DNA from: Bacteroidota bacterium
GTDB lineage: Bacteria; Bacteroidota; Bacteroidia; Bacteroidales; CAIXZF01
NCBI GenBank assembly: GCA_022709385.1
Contig: JAKLIX010000001.1
Span: 434,001 to 498,000 of the forward strand
Direction: 5' to 3'
DNA length: 64,000 nt
Below, one piece after another: positions 38,094 to 47,047 of the stretch (its first letter is position 1; the number at the start of each line of letters is the position of its first letter). The notes below the pieces were generated by a model, which saw only the letters and a list, made by a program, of their open reading frames with translations, was not told the DNA's origin and ran no database searches. Both the position numbers and the translations under genes were made by a program.

Positions 38094-39497
38094 ATGAGAC
38101 CGGGTATTGCAACGGGCCTGACTCTTTTTACCTGCCTGCTGTCAGTTCAGATATGGCTTCCCGGGCAGAACCTGGTCCCCAACCCCGGTTTTGAGCAATA
38201 CATCACTTGTCCCACTTTTGCCAGCCAGCTCGACCTGGCCGCTCCCTGGTTCAATCCTTCCCAGGGAACACCTGAGTTTTTCCATGCCTGCTGCGGGTAT
38301 TCCAGCTGGGTGGGCGTGCCGTCGCAGCCCACGGGCGGATTCCAGTATGCAAGGACCGGGAACGGTTTTGCCGGCATTTATACCTTCAGGTCGAATATTG
38401 CGGGTATGAGGGAATATATGGAGGTGAAACTCACTGACAGCCTCAGGGCAGGCCGGTGTTATTTCTTTGAAATGTATGTCAACCAGCCCAACGACCACCC
38501 CCTGGCGAGCGATGGCATCGGTGTGCATTTTTCTGTCGGCGAGAAACGCCTGCAAAGCCCCTGGGTATTTGGCCTGCAAGCCCATATCGACAATCCTGCC
38601 GGCAACTTCATAACCGATACCCTGGGATGGGTCAGGATATCGGGTACCTATATCGCAAAGGGAGGCGAAGATCACCTGATCATCGGGAATTTCAGGGACG
38701 ATGCCCATACCCTTTGGATGCCCTTTTTACCGGTTATCTGGTATGAAAACTCGGCTTATCTGTATGTGGACGATGTGTACCTTGGAGAACCCGTCCTGCA
38801 TCCCCCCCTCGGTGAAGACACCATCCTTTGCCGCGGAGAGGAGATCATGCTGAGTGCTTCCGGGACGGGTGATTCATGGGTATGGAGCAACGGGAGTACC
38901 GATTCGGCCATTCTGGTCAACGAGATGGGTGTGTATTGGGTGGATGCCGGTATCGGGCAGTGCCGCATCAGAGATACCATAGTTATTGGTATGCTCGACA
39001 AACCCCGGATATTTCTGCCGGCAGATACCATCCTTTGCAGCGGAGAGGAACTGCCGCTCGATGTGGCCTGCTGGGGGTGCAGTTACGAGTGGTTTGATCA
39101 GAGTACCGGGCCTGTCTACCGCATCAGTGCCCCTGGAACTTACTGGGTAAGGATTTATCACCGTTGCGATCAGGATACAGCCTTTATTACGGTGGCATAC
39201 CGCGACTGTTATTGCCACGTGGATGCGCCCAATGTATTCACGCCCAACGGGGACGGTTTCAATGACGTCTTCCGTCCGGAGGTGGACTGCAGGATCAGCA
39301 ACTTGAGGCTGTGCATATACAACCGTTGGGGACAGTTGCTTTTTGAGAGTGATGATCCGGCTTGTTTATGGGACGGAAAATATGGAGATAAAGAAGCGCC
39401 CGCCGGGGTTTATTTCTGGTATCTTGATTATGAAGGGAATGACAATGGCCAGCTTACCCGAAACACAAAAAAAGGCTGTGTCCACCTGCTCAGGTGA
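38094..39497 (+). CDS. T9SS type B (gliding motility-associated CTD) exported protein
   Basis: 467 residues. After a signal peptide comes a lectin-like domain starting NLVPNPGFE (about 25-235), common at the head of Bacteroidota surface proteins. Two Ig-like segments follow (about 240-380, each with a GEDTILCRGEE or ADTILCSGEEL opening). The end is a gliding-motility-type CTD (about 385-467): APNVFTPNGDGFNDVF, YNRWGQLLFES, WDGKYGDKEAPAGVYFW. Type B CTDs are typical of large adhesins that stay on the surface. It lies three bases after the previous T9SS gene. Confidence 0.9.
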   Translation: MRPGIATGLTLFTCLLSVQIWLPGQNLVPNPGFEQYITCPTFASQLDLAAPWFNPSQGTPEFFHACCGYSSWVGVPSQPTGGFQYARTGNGFAGIYTFRSNIAGMREYMEVKLTDSLRAGRCYFFEMYVNQPNDHPLASDGIGVHFSVGEKRLQSPWVFGLQAHIDNPAGNFITDTLGWVRISGTYIAKGGEDHLIIGNFRDDAHTLWMPFLPVIWYENSAYLYVDDVYLGEPVLHPPLGEDTILCRGEEIMLSASGTGDSWVWSNGSTDSAILVNEMGVYWVDAGIGQCRIRDTIVIGMLDKPRIFLPADTILCSGEELPLDVACWGCSYEWFDQSTGPVYRISAPGTYWVRIYHRCDQDTAFITVAYRDCYCHVDAPNVFTPNGDGFNDVFRPEVDCRISNLRLCIYNRWGQLLFESDDPACLWDGKYGDKEAPAGVYFWYLDYEGNDNGQLTRNTKKGCVHLLR

Positions 39498-39530
39498 AAT
39501 CCCGTGGGGGAAAAGGCGTATCTTGCAGCC

Positions 39531-40328
39531 ATGTCCCTCAGTTTCGCCTCTTTGAATTCCGGCAGCAACGGAAATTGTTATTATATTGGTAGTGAACGGC
39601 ATGCAATCCTGATTGATGCGGGCATCTCCTGCCGGGAAACCGAGCGCAGGATGGAGCGGGCGGGATTATCACCCGGGCAGGTAAGGGCTGTTTTTATTTC
39701 TCATGAACACAGGGATCATCTTTACGGAGCGGAGGGCTTGTCAAAAAAGCATCACATCCCTTTGTACTTCAGGCCGGCTGCTTATCTTAATACCAGGATT
39801 TCGGTAGCTCCTGAGCTGCTGCACTTCTTCGATGCCGGGGGGCAGATCAGCATCGGCGACCTTGTGATTCATCCGTTCCCAAAGCTTCACGATGGTATTG
39901 ATCCCTACAGCTTTACGGTCAGCTGTAACGGAATCACCGTGGGGGTATTCACCGATATCGGGGAGGCCTGCAAGCATGTAAGCGGCCATTTTTCTCAATG
40001 TCATGCTGCTTTCCTGGAGGCAAACTACGATGAGGAAATGCTTGAAAACGGAAGATATCCTTTGCATCTGAAGCGGAGGATCAGAAGCAGGGTGGGGCAT
40101 TTGTCGAATATGCAGGCGCTGGAACTGTTCAAGGATCACAGAGCGCCTTTTCTTTCCCATCTCATCTTGTCGCATCTTTCGGAGCAAAACAACGATCCTT
40201 CCCTGGTGAATGACTTGTTTCAGGCCCATGCCAACGGCACCAGGATTACAATCGCCTCCCGTTACTATGAATCGGAAGTGTTTCGCATCAGTAGCGATAT
40301 CGCTGAGAAGGCAGCTGAAGGATGTTGA
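39531..40328 (+). CDS. Metallo-beta-lactamase-fold hydrolase (YycJ/WalJ-like)
   Basis: 265 residues from the ATG at 39531 (MSLSFASLNSGSNGNCYY); an upstream GTG in frame is less likely. Metal-site motif HEHRDH, then HDGIDPYSF, TDIGEACKHV and a SHLSEQNND segment near the end, all in the YycJ order. Cytoplasmic; the family is linked to nucleic-acid processing or repair, with poorly defined substrates. It is convergent with the SBBP-repeat gene 66 bases away. Not part of the neighbouring export theme. Confidence 0.9.
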   Translation: MSLSFASLNSGSNGNCYYIGSERHAILIDAGISCRETERRMERAGLSPGQVRAVFISHEHRDHLYGAEGLSKKHHIPLYFRPAAYLNTRISVAPELLHFFDAGGQISIGDLVIHPFPKLHDGIDPYSFTVSCNGITVGVFTDIGEACKHVSGHFSQCHAAFLEANYDEEMLENGRYPLHLKRRIRSRVGHLSNMQALELFKDHRAPFLSHLILSHLSEQNNDPSLVNDLFQAHANGTRITIASRYYESEVFRISSDIAEKAAEGC

Positions 40329-40394
40329 TTCCTGCCAAAGTGCTTGCGGAAATCAGCGGAACTGAACCGGTAAATTCAGTGTAGTTGAAGATTT

Positions 40395-43300
40395 TCATGG
40401 GATATGGCTGCCATTCACATCACCGGTGCAAAGTCCCCTGACAAGGAAAGCTCCGTCGCCTGCCGTCACATCCAGCAGCAAGGTTTCAAAAACCCAGTCC
40501 CCGGTAATAAATCCGCCTATGATCCCCGAAAAGCGCTGCACGGCAGCCAAAGCATCGATGGCATTAACGAAATTGTCGCCGTTCGTGTCTGCAGCCTGCA
40601 GCCTGATCCCTGCCAGCATTTCCAGTCCCACAAAATGTTTCAGTATCAGCAGGGCATCGGTGGCGTTCACTCCTCCCCAGTCTCCCTGCCTTTGCACCTG
40701 CAGTTGGTAAGTGCCGGGGGCAAGGGAGGGGAAGCTGCATTGTCCGTTGCTGTCGCTGGTGTCTGTTGCCACAAGGTTGCCGGCAAGCAGCAGGGTGGCC
40801 ACTGCGCCTGCAAGGGGTGTCATCGGGTCATTGTCATAAACGACCTGCCCCTGGAGGTTGAACAGTACTGGGGTCGTTTCAGTTTCAGCACCGAGCCAGA
40901 AAAGGTCGTAATAACCGGTATTCACTGCCGAACTGTCTCCGAAAGACAGCGACGGACTGCCGAAATATCCGCAGGCGGTGATTTTGTTCTCTCCTGAAGC
41001 TGTGATCCCCAGTCCTTCTTCGCTGCCGCTGCCGCCTGCCGCGGCGGCCCAGACAAAGGAAATGTCCTGGTCAGCAGCTGCAAGGAAGACATCGCCGTTT
41101 CCCTGGTGTTCAAGCGTATCGCTTCCCATGATAAGGAGCGGGCTTGAAAATCCTCCGGTTACAAGGATATGGTGATCTGCAGCGACATCCAGGTGGTAGA
41201 TAGCTTCGCTGCCCGTACCTCCGCAAGCCGCAGCACGGATCAGGCTTCCATCAGCACCGAAACGCAGCAGCATCATGTCGGGTAGTCCTGGAGATGCATT
41301 CGTCAGCATGGTATCCTCCAGTATCAGATCATTGCTGGTGAAGTATCCTCCGATGCAGATCCCGGATGAGTCTGCCGTCAGGCTGTACGCTTCTTCATAA
41401 CCGCTTCCACCGGCTGAAAAAGCCCATCCGGGCGAGCCGTCCGGCAGGTATTTAAGCAGGAACAGGTCGCTGTTCCCGGCATTGTTTACCTGGCCGGTTC
41501 CGAAAGGGAATGCGCCTGTTGAAGCACCGCACAGCAGGAATCCACCGGCAGGCGCCGGTACAATGTCGTAAGCAGCTTCATAAGCTGTTCCTCCGGCGCT
41601 CCCGGCCCAGAGGATGTTTCCGTTACCGTCGTACACGAGGGTCATGATATCACTGGTGCCCGGATTGTTGTTGATTAGAAGGTTTCCTCCGGCACTGAGG
41701 GTGGGACTGTCGAAATAGCCGGTCAGGTAAAGGCTCCCGGTCTGATCGCAGGAGATGCCGTAAAATTCTTCATTCCCGCTGCCGCCCACCGTTCGTACCC
41801 AGAGCAGGTTGGACGCTGGATCAAATTTAGCTGCAAAGGCATCTGCACCGCCGTTTGAGAGCAGGCTGTCCTGTCCGAATACTACCGGATTGCTCAGAAA
41901 TGCACCGCAGATGATCACATTGCCCCAGGGGTCCGTGACCACGTCATAAGCCGCATCGTTGAATGTGCCGCCGGCAGAAAGGGCCCAGACAAGGCTGCCG
42001 GCTGAATCGGATCTGGCAAGAAAGATGTCATTCCCTCCCTTACTGACCAGGTTGCCCGTCTCCAGGCAGATTTGCTGAGATGAAAATCCGCCGGTGATAT
42101 AAGTGTTTCCGTTCGAACCTGCGGCGACGGCCGAAGCCCAGTCGTAGCCTGCACCATGAAAGGCGGCAGCCCAGACGGGATTGCCGGTTTGACCAAGCCG
42201 TATCAGGAAGATGTCATTGGTGCCGGGACTCTCATTCGTCATTGCCGTGCTGCCGGAATCCAGCACCGGGCTGCTGAAATATCCGCAAATGAAAGGACTG
42301 CCTGACGGATCAGCCGTTATTCCCGTTCCTTCCTCAATACCATTGCTGCCGATTCCCGTTACCCACAGCGGAATCCCTGACGCACTGAATCCTGCAGTGA
42401 AAATATCTGCCTGGCCGGAACATGCCAGGGTGTCGTTGCCCGCAGGAAGCGACGGGCTGGTATATGCACCGCAGAGAAAGATTTGGCCCGCAGCGTTCTG
42501 GGTGACATCGTAGGCTGCTTCATATCCTGTCCCCCCTGTGCTGTAAGCCCAGAGGCAGGTGCCGGCAAGGTCGTATTTCACCAGAAAAAAATCTGTCAGC
42601 CCCGGCAGGCTGTTGGTGATCGAATAAGCGCCGAAAGAAAGCGCACCGCTGTAATAATATCCGCAAACCACGATGTTTCCGTTATTGTCGGAGTGAACGG
42701 CATAGCCTTCTTCCGCGTATATTCCCCCTGCCTGTTTTGCCCACTGCGGATTTCCCTGTGAATTATACCGGGCAACGAAAATGTCACCGGAACCGGCCTG
42801 AGTCAGGATGCTTGAACCGAAACTGATCGTGCTGCTCGCAAATCCCCCGGTAATAAAGATATTTCCCTGCTGATCGCCTGCTACATCATAGGCGGCATCA
42901 TTGCCGCTTCCGCCGGCACTTTTAGCCCACTGGACATTGCCGTTCTGGTTTAGCCTGACAAGAAAGATGTCGTTGGCGGATGCCTGGGCATTGGTGATGG
43001 TGTTGTTTCCGAAGGAGAGACTTGCGCCCGAGAAATACCCCGTCAGCACTAGGAATCCGGCCGGACTGTAATCCAGTCCGTATGCTTCTTCATACATGGC
43101 ACTGCCGTATGTTTTAGCCCAGTCGACGCTGCCTGAGGAGGTGTATTTCACAAGGAAGACATCGCTCATGCCCGCATTGGTCAGGGTTGAATTTCCAAAT
43201 GCAAGCTGGCTGCTGGTATAGGAACCGGTCACATATACATTCCCGTTACCGTCGCAGTCGAGGGCATAGCTGTACTCATCTCCGCTCCCACCGCCACTTA

Positions 43301-43568
43301 CGGCCCAAAGAACGTTTCCGCCGGGCCCGAACTTGACCAGAAAAAAGTCGATACCTCCCGCATTCAGCAGGACGGTGTTCCCGAAAGTCAGGCTGGTACT
43401 GGTGAAGGTGCCCGTAAGAAAGATGTTTCCGGATGCATCAGTCGTAACGGCACCGCCTCCTTCATTTCCTCCGCCTCCGGCACCGCGGATCCAGGGGGTG
43501 GCTGTGAGTGGCAGTCCGGAGCACAGGAAAAGAGCCAGGACTGAAAGCGGGCGCAGGATTTTGTTCAT
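40395..43568 (-). CDS. SBBP-repeat (beta-propeller-type) exported protein ending just after a dockerin-like module
   Basis: 1057 residues from the ATG at 43568, which starts the signal peptide (MNKILRPLSV to LTATP). Fourteen repeats of about 66 residues follow, each with a WAxSxGGxGxEEAY core and a GNxYxTGxF strand. Fourteen would fit two seven-bladed propellers. A Cna-B-like unit and a dockerin-like pair (GGVNATDALLILKHF and ADTNGDNFVNAIDAL) come next. The chain then stops at GDVNGSHIP, exactly where the two paralogous modules elsewhere in this window continue into a cohesin-like domain and a T9SS sorting domain. It follows thymidine kinase by 23 bases on the same strand. Confidence 0.87.
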   Translation of the reverse strand: MNKILRPLSVLALFLCSGLPLTATPWIRGAGGGGNEGGGAVTTDASGNIFLTGTFTSTSLTFGNTVLLNAGGIDFFLVKFGPGGNVLWAVSGGGSGDEYSYALDCDGNGNVYVTGSYTSSQLAFGNSTLTNAGMSDVFLVKYTSSGSVDWAKTYGSAMYEEAYGLDYSPAGFLVLTGYFSGASLSFGNNTITNAQASANDIFLVRLNQNGNVQWAKSAGGSGNDAAYDVAGDQQGNIFITGGFASSTISFGSSILTQAGSGDIFVARYNSQGNPQWAKQAGGIYAEEGYAVHSDNNGNIVVCGYYYSGALSFGAYSITNSLPGLTDFFLVKYDLAGTCLWAYSTGGTGYEAAYDVTQNAAGQIFLCGAYTSPSLPAGNDTLACSGQADIFTAGFSASGIPLWVTGIGSNGIEEGTGITADPSGSPFICGYFSSPVLDSGSTAMTNESPGTNDIFLIRLGQTGNPVWAAAFHGAGYDWASAVAAGSNGNTYITGGFSSQQICLETGNLVSKGGNDIFLARSDSAGSLVWALSAGGTFNDAAYDVVTDPWGNVIICGAFLSNPVVFGQDSLLSNGGADAFAAKFDPASNLLWVRTVGGSGNEEFYGISCDQTGSLYLTGYFDSPTLSAGGNLLINNNPGTSDIMTLVYDGNGNILWAGSAGGTAYEAAYDIVPAPAGGFLLCGASTGAFPFGTGQVNNAGNSDLFLLKYLPDGSPGWAFSAGGSGYEEAYSLTADSSGICIGGYFTSNDLILEDTMLTNASPGLPDMMLLRFGADGSLIRAAACGGTGSEAIYHLDVAADHHILVTGGFSSPLLIMGSDTLEHQGNGDVFLAAADQDISFVWAAAAGGSGSEEGLGITASGENKITACGYFGSPSLSFGDSSAVNTGYYDLFWLGAETETTPVLFNLQGQVVYDNDPMTPLAGAVATLLLAGNLVATDTSDSNGQCSFPSLAPGTYQLQVQRQGDWGGVNATDALLILKHFVGLEMLAGIRLQAADTNGDNFVNAIDALAAVQRFSGIIGGFITGDWVFETLLLDVTAGDGAFLVRGLCTGDVNGSHIP

Positions 43569-43591
43569 GGCAAGGTAATGAAAAAGTAGTA

Positions 43592-44185
43592 TCATGCATC
43601 GGATTGGTGGCGGGTTTCCCTGATGAAGCAGCTCCGGCACAGGGGTTCATAGCTTTCCTGTTCGCCCAGCATCACCAGTCTGTCGTTCGAAACCGTGCGG
43701 TGGGAGTAGTTCGCCAGCTTACCGCATTTGACGCAGATGGCGTGCACTTTATCGATGTATTCGGCTGAGGCAAGCAAAGCCGGAATGGGACCGAAAGGTT
43801 TGCCCAGGTAGTCCATGTCGAGACCCGCCACAATCACCCGTATCCCCATGTCTGCCAGCTTATTGCACACCGGAACCAACTGATCGTCAAAAAACTGGGC
43901 TTCATCAATTCCCACAACATTGACATCCGTACCTACCATCAGCAAAATCTGTGAAGCTGTTTCCACGGGGACCGACTGAACCGCATTTTCATCGTGCGAA
44001 ACCACGTCGGTTTCATCATAGCGTACGTCGGTGGCCGGCTTGAACACTTCCACCTTCTGCTTTGCGATAACAGCGCGCCTGAGCCGCCGCAACAGCTCCT
44101 CGGTCTTTCCGCTGAACATCGATCCGCAGATCACTTCAATCCAGCCCCTTCCCTTACTGTCACCGGCCTCCTTTTCAACAAACAT
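43592..44185 (-). CDS. tdk: Thymidine kinase
   Basis: 197 residues. P-loop GSMFSGKT (21-28), catalytic DEAQFF, lid and thymidine-binding region, and two CxxC zinc pairs (CVKC and CRSC), all in type II thymidine kinase order. It phosphorylates thymidine for salvage in the cytoplasm. The N-terminus carries about twelve extra residues before WIEVICGSM, so a slightly later start is possible. The next gene on the same strand is the SBBP-repeat protein, with no functional link apparent. Confidence 0.95.
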   Translation of the reverse strand: MFVEKEAGDSKGRGWIEVICGSMFSGKTEELLRRLRRAVIAKQKVEVFKPATDVRYDETDVVSHDENAVQSVPVETASQILLMVGTDVNVVGIDEAQFFDDQLVPVCNKLADMGIRVIVAGLDMDYLGKPFGPIPALLASAEYIDKVHAICVKCGKLANYSHRTVSNDRLVMLGEQESYEPLCRSCFIRETRHQSDA

Positions 44186-44236
44186 TTTCCGCAGTCGTTT
44201 TAATATTGTGTACTTTTATCCGTTGAATTACGTAGC

Positions 44237-44244
44237 CAAAGGTA
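44237..44244 (-). promoter_or_regulatory. Candidate -7 box of tdk
   Basis: TACCTTTG on the minus strand, about 50 bases before the tdk start. No good -33 element is seen. Confidence 0.5.
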
Positions 44245-44279
44245 GAAAAAACCGCTTTCCCGTTCCTAAATTCAATCCG

Positions 44280-45038
44280 ATGAATATCAGCATGATCAAG
44301 ACTGAAATCCAGCAGATCCTCGAAACCATGGGCGAACAGTGGGAAACCCTGCGTCAGCACGAAGGAAGAATCCCGCAGATTGAAATTGACCTGATCCTGG
44401 CCAATATCCGTGATCTGTACGAAAGCTTTCTTGACCTTCAGAAGAAAAATAATGAAACTCCCGCCGTCAGTCCTCCCGCCTCACCGGCAATTTCCACTCC
44501 TGCAAGGCCGGTCTCTGTCCCGCCTCTGATTCATGAAACACCGGTCCCGCATGAGGAAGCTGCTCCGGATCCTTTACCGTTTCAAAAACCGACACCTCCG
44601 TCCCCGGTCGCTCCCGAACCCTTACCCGCCGCTGCTAATCCGGTGCAGCCTGCCCCTGCCCAGGCTCCCGAGCCAGACCTGTTCTCTTTCTCCTCCGGCC
44701 CCGTAAGCATATCCGATAAACTGAAAGAGGAGAAAAAAACCATCAACGAAAGACTCCAGCAGGAGCATCCGGCCGGAACCATCGGATCAAAACTGAATCA
44801 GAACCCGATCAGAGACCTCAAGTCCGCCATAGGCATCAATGAAAAATTCCAGTTTATCAACGAACTCTTTAACGGCAGCATGCAGGATTATGCCGAATCC
44901 ATCAACCAGCTGAACCTGATGAGCCAATACGATGAGGCTATGCAACTGATTGATATATACAAGTTTAAGTATAACTGGGATACCAATTCCGATGCCTTTC
45001 ACAAGATCATGGATTTTCTCCGCCGGCGTTTTCTGTAA
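44280..45038 (+). CDS. Conserved proline-rich protein of unknown function
   Basis: 252 residues from the ATG at 44280 (MNISMIKTEIQQ; Met5 also possible). The longer open frame runs into tdk and is not credible. There is a short helical head (1-55), then a proline/alanine-rich linker (about 58-145). A compact helical C-terminal domain follows (about 165-252: IRDLKSAIGINEKFQFINELF, then YAESINQLN). No signal peptide, so cytoplasmic. The conserved tail recalls uncharacterised Bacteroidota proteins. It is 12 bases from the next gene, an M28 peptidase. Confidence 0.82.
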   Translation: MNISMIKTEIQQILETMGEQWETLRQHEGRIPQIEIDLILANIRDLYESFLDLQKKNNETPAVSPPASPAISTPARPVSVPPLIHETPVPHEEAAPDPLPFQKPTPPSPVAPEPLPAAANPVQPAPAQAPEPDLFSFSSGPVSISDKLKEEKKTINERLQQEHPAGTIGSKLNQNPIRDLKSAIGINEKFQFINELFNGSMQDYAESINQLNLMSQYDEAMQLIDIYKFKYNWDTNSDAFHKIMDFLRRRFL

Positions 45039-45050
45039 TCCTTTCCTTTG

Positions 45051-46319
45051 ATGACACTGAAAAGTATAAGCTTAACCTGCCTGCTGGCAGCCTTTGTGAT
45101 ATTTTCCGGATTCAGCCAGGATGTGAGCTATGCCCGCCGGCTGGTGGACACCCTTGCCGCTCCCGGCCTCCATGGAAGAGGATATGTTTCTTCCGGCGAT
45201 CAGCTGGCTGCACAACTGATCGCAGAAACGTTTCAAAAGCAGGGTCTCAGGTATTTCGGAGATTCCTGGTTCCAGGATTATTCGTTTCCTATCAATACCT
45301 TTCCCGGAACCGTGCGTTTGGTTGTGAAGGACGACACCCTCATACCCGGCCGGGATTTCCTGGTGTCCTCGGGCTGCAGAAGCATTGCCGGGACTTTCCC
45401 CCTGCTTTGGATGAAAGATACCACGTTGACAGTCAGTGCTCTCAGAAAAAAGATCAAAGGGATGAAGCTTTCCAACACCTTTCTTGTGCTGGAACGCTTG
45501 CCGGCACTGATGCACAGCACTGATCTCAAAGGAGTGAAGGGGGTGATATTGTTGCGTGAAGGCCGGATGGTCTGGTCGGTTTCCAACGCCCGTAAACTCA
45601 GGAAAATGGCGGCGCTGGAAGTGCAGCGGGATAAACTTCCGGCAGGGACGGATTCCATCAAACTCAGCATTGATCAGGAGTATGTGAAGAAGCACCGGAC
45701 CAGAAATGTAATCGCATACATTGAAGGACGAAGCAGAAAAGACAGTTTCCTGGTCGTCACTGCCCATTACGACCACCTTGGCCGGATGGGATCGAAAACG
45801 TACTTTCCGGGGGCCAACGACAATGCCAGCGGTACGGCCATGATGCTGGACCTTGCAAGGCACTATGCCCTGCCTGAAAACCGGCCTGAATATTCCATGG
45901 TCTTTATGGCTTTTTCCGGTGAGGAAGCCGGTTTGCTGGGTTCCCGCCATTATGTGAAGCATCCCCTCTTCCCCCTGAAACAGATCCGTTTCCTGGTGAA
46001 TCTCGATATGGTGGGTACGGGTGGTGACGGTATCGGACTGGTGAACGGCAGTCTTTATGGCAGTGAAACCGCTATGCTGAAAAGCATCAATGAGGCCAAT
46101 AACTACTTGAAAGAGATTAAAGTAAGAGGTCCATCCGCCCACAGCGATCATCACCCCTTTTACGAGAAAGGCGTCCCTTCGGTTTTTATCTATACCATGG
46201 GCGACAATTACAAGGATTACCACAACCCGGATGACCAGGCGGGCCGGCTGCCCTATACGGGATATGATGCCTTGTTCCGGCTGCTTACAGGTTTTTTCGG
46301 CAGGCTGCAATCTCCTTAA
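45051..46319 (+). CDS. M28 family zinc aminopeptidase, exported
   Basis: 422 residues from the ATG at 45051; signal peptide ending SGFSQ. A protease-associated-like beta segment fills about 100-215. The M28 catalytic domain follows with all five ligand positions: TAHYDHLG, GANDNASG, FSGEEAGLLG (Glu pair), NLDMVG and DYHNPDD. It removes N-terminal amino acids from peptides in the periplasm or outside. It lies 12 bases after the proline-rich gene and may share its transcript. Confidence 0.93.
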   Translation: MTLKSISLTCLLAAFVIFSGFSQDVSYARRLVDTLAAPGLHGRGYVSSGDQLAAQLIAETFQKQGLRYFGDSWFQDYSFPINTFPGTVRLVVKDDTLIPGRDFLVSSGCRSIAGTFPLLWMKDTTLTVSALRKKIKGMKLSNTFLVLERLPALMHSTDLKGVKGVILLREGRMVWSVSNARKLRKMAALEVQRDKLPAGTDSIKLSIDQEYVKKHRTRNVIAYIEGRSRKDSFLVVTAHYDHLGRMGSKTYFPGANDNASGTAMMLDLARHYALPENRPEYSMVFMAFSGEEAGLLGSRHYVKHPLFPLKQIRFLVNLDMVGTGGDGIGLVNGSLYGSETAMLKSINEANNYLKEIKVRGPSAHSDHHPFYEKGVPSVFIYTMGDNYKDYHNPDDQAGRLPYTGYDALFRLLTGFFGRLQSP

Positions 46320-46323
46320 TCCG

Positions 46324-46331
46324 TATCTTTG
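46324..46331 (+). promoter_or_regulatory. Candidate -7 box of rsmI
   Basis: TATCTTTG matches TAnnTTTG, 50 bases before the start codon and just past the stop of the M28 gene. Confidence 0.45.
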
Positions 46332-46381
46332 GCTTCAGCGAATCCGGGCCGGGTTGATTCCTGCCCCCAACTTTTCATAGC

Positions 46382-47044
46382 ATGCTTGTTCTGATCCCCA
46401 CTCCGATTGGCAACCTCGAGGACATCACCCTGAGGGCATTGCGCATGCTGAAGCAGGCAGATTTCCTGCTGGTGGAGGACAGCCGCAAGACCGGATTGCT
46501 GCTGAAGCATTTCGGGATCGAGAACAAAATGATCCCTTACCATAAGTTTAATGAGCACAAATCCCTGGAACAGCTTGTGGAGAAAATTGCCGCGGTGAAT
46601 GCCGCCGGCCTGGTGACTGATGCCGGCACACCCGGGATTTCCGATCCGGGATTTCTGCTGGTGAGGGAATGTATCAGGCAGGGCATCCCCGTGGAATGCC
46701 TGCCGGGCCCCACCGCTTTCGTCCCGGCCCTGGTAAACAGCGGTTTCCCGGCCGACCGTTTTCTGTTTGAAGGCTTCCTGCCGGTGAAGAAGGGACGCAA
46801 GACCAGACTTGAAAAGCTCGCTGAACAGGAGGTGACCATCATCCTTTACGAATCTCCGCACCGTTTGCTCCGGACCCTCCAGGATCTGGCCGCTGTGCTC
46901 GGCCAGGACCGTTCCGTCTGTGTTTCACGTGAACTGACTAAGATTTACGAAGAGAATGTACGGGGGAGCTTCCCTGAAGTCATTGCTTATTACAGCAATA
47001 AAACGGTGAAGGGAGAGATCGTGCTGATTGTCAGTGCGGAGTGA
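46382..47044 (+). CDS. rsmI: 16S rRNA (cytidine1402-2'-O)-methyltransferase
   Basis: 220 residues, of the tetrapyrrole-methylase fold. Signatures: VLIPTPIGNLEDITLRAL at the start, VEDSRKTG, then GLVTDAGTPGISDPG in the SAM site, and ESPHRLLRTLQDL. It methylates C1402 of 16S rRNA near the decoding centre. It is somewhat shorter than the 270-280-residue E. coli enzyme because it lacks the extra C-terminal domain. Ends three bases from the convergent elbB gene. Confidence 0.94.
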   Translation: MLVLIPTPIGNLEDITLRALRMLKQADFLLVEDSRKTGLLLKHFGIENKMIPYHKFNEHKSLEQLVEKIAAVNAAGLVTDAGTPGISDPGFLLVRECIRQGIPVECLPGPTAFVPALVNSGFPADRFLFEGFLPVKKGRKTRLEKLAEQEVTIILYESPHRLLRTLQDLAAVLGQDRSVCVSRELTKIYEENVRGSFPEVIAYYSNKTVKGEIVLIVSAE

Positions 47045-47047
47045 TGT

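Noticed and set aside
41100..43500. Regular repeats considered as a CRISPR or tandem DNA array
   Set aside because: The periodicity (about 200 bases) is protein-level and diverged at DNA level; it comes from SBBP repeats.
44031..44279. 5' extension of the proline-rich protein gene
   Set aside because: It overlaps tdk on the other strand, has no conserved sequence and precedes the more typical start at 44280.
45072..46310. 412-residue minus-strand open frame opposite the M28 peptidase
   Set aside because: All M28 metal ligands are on the plus strand; the antisense product has no recognisable domain.
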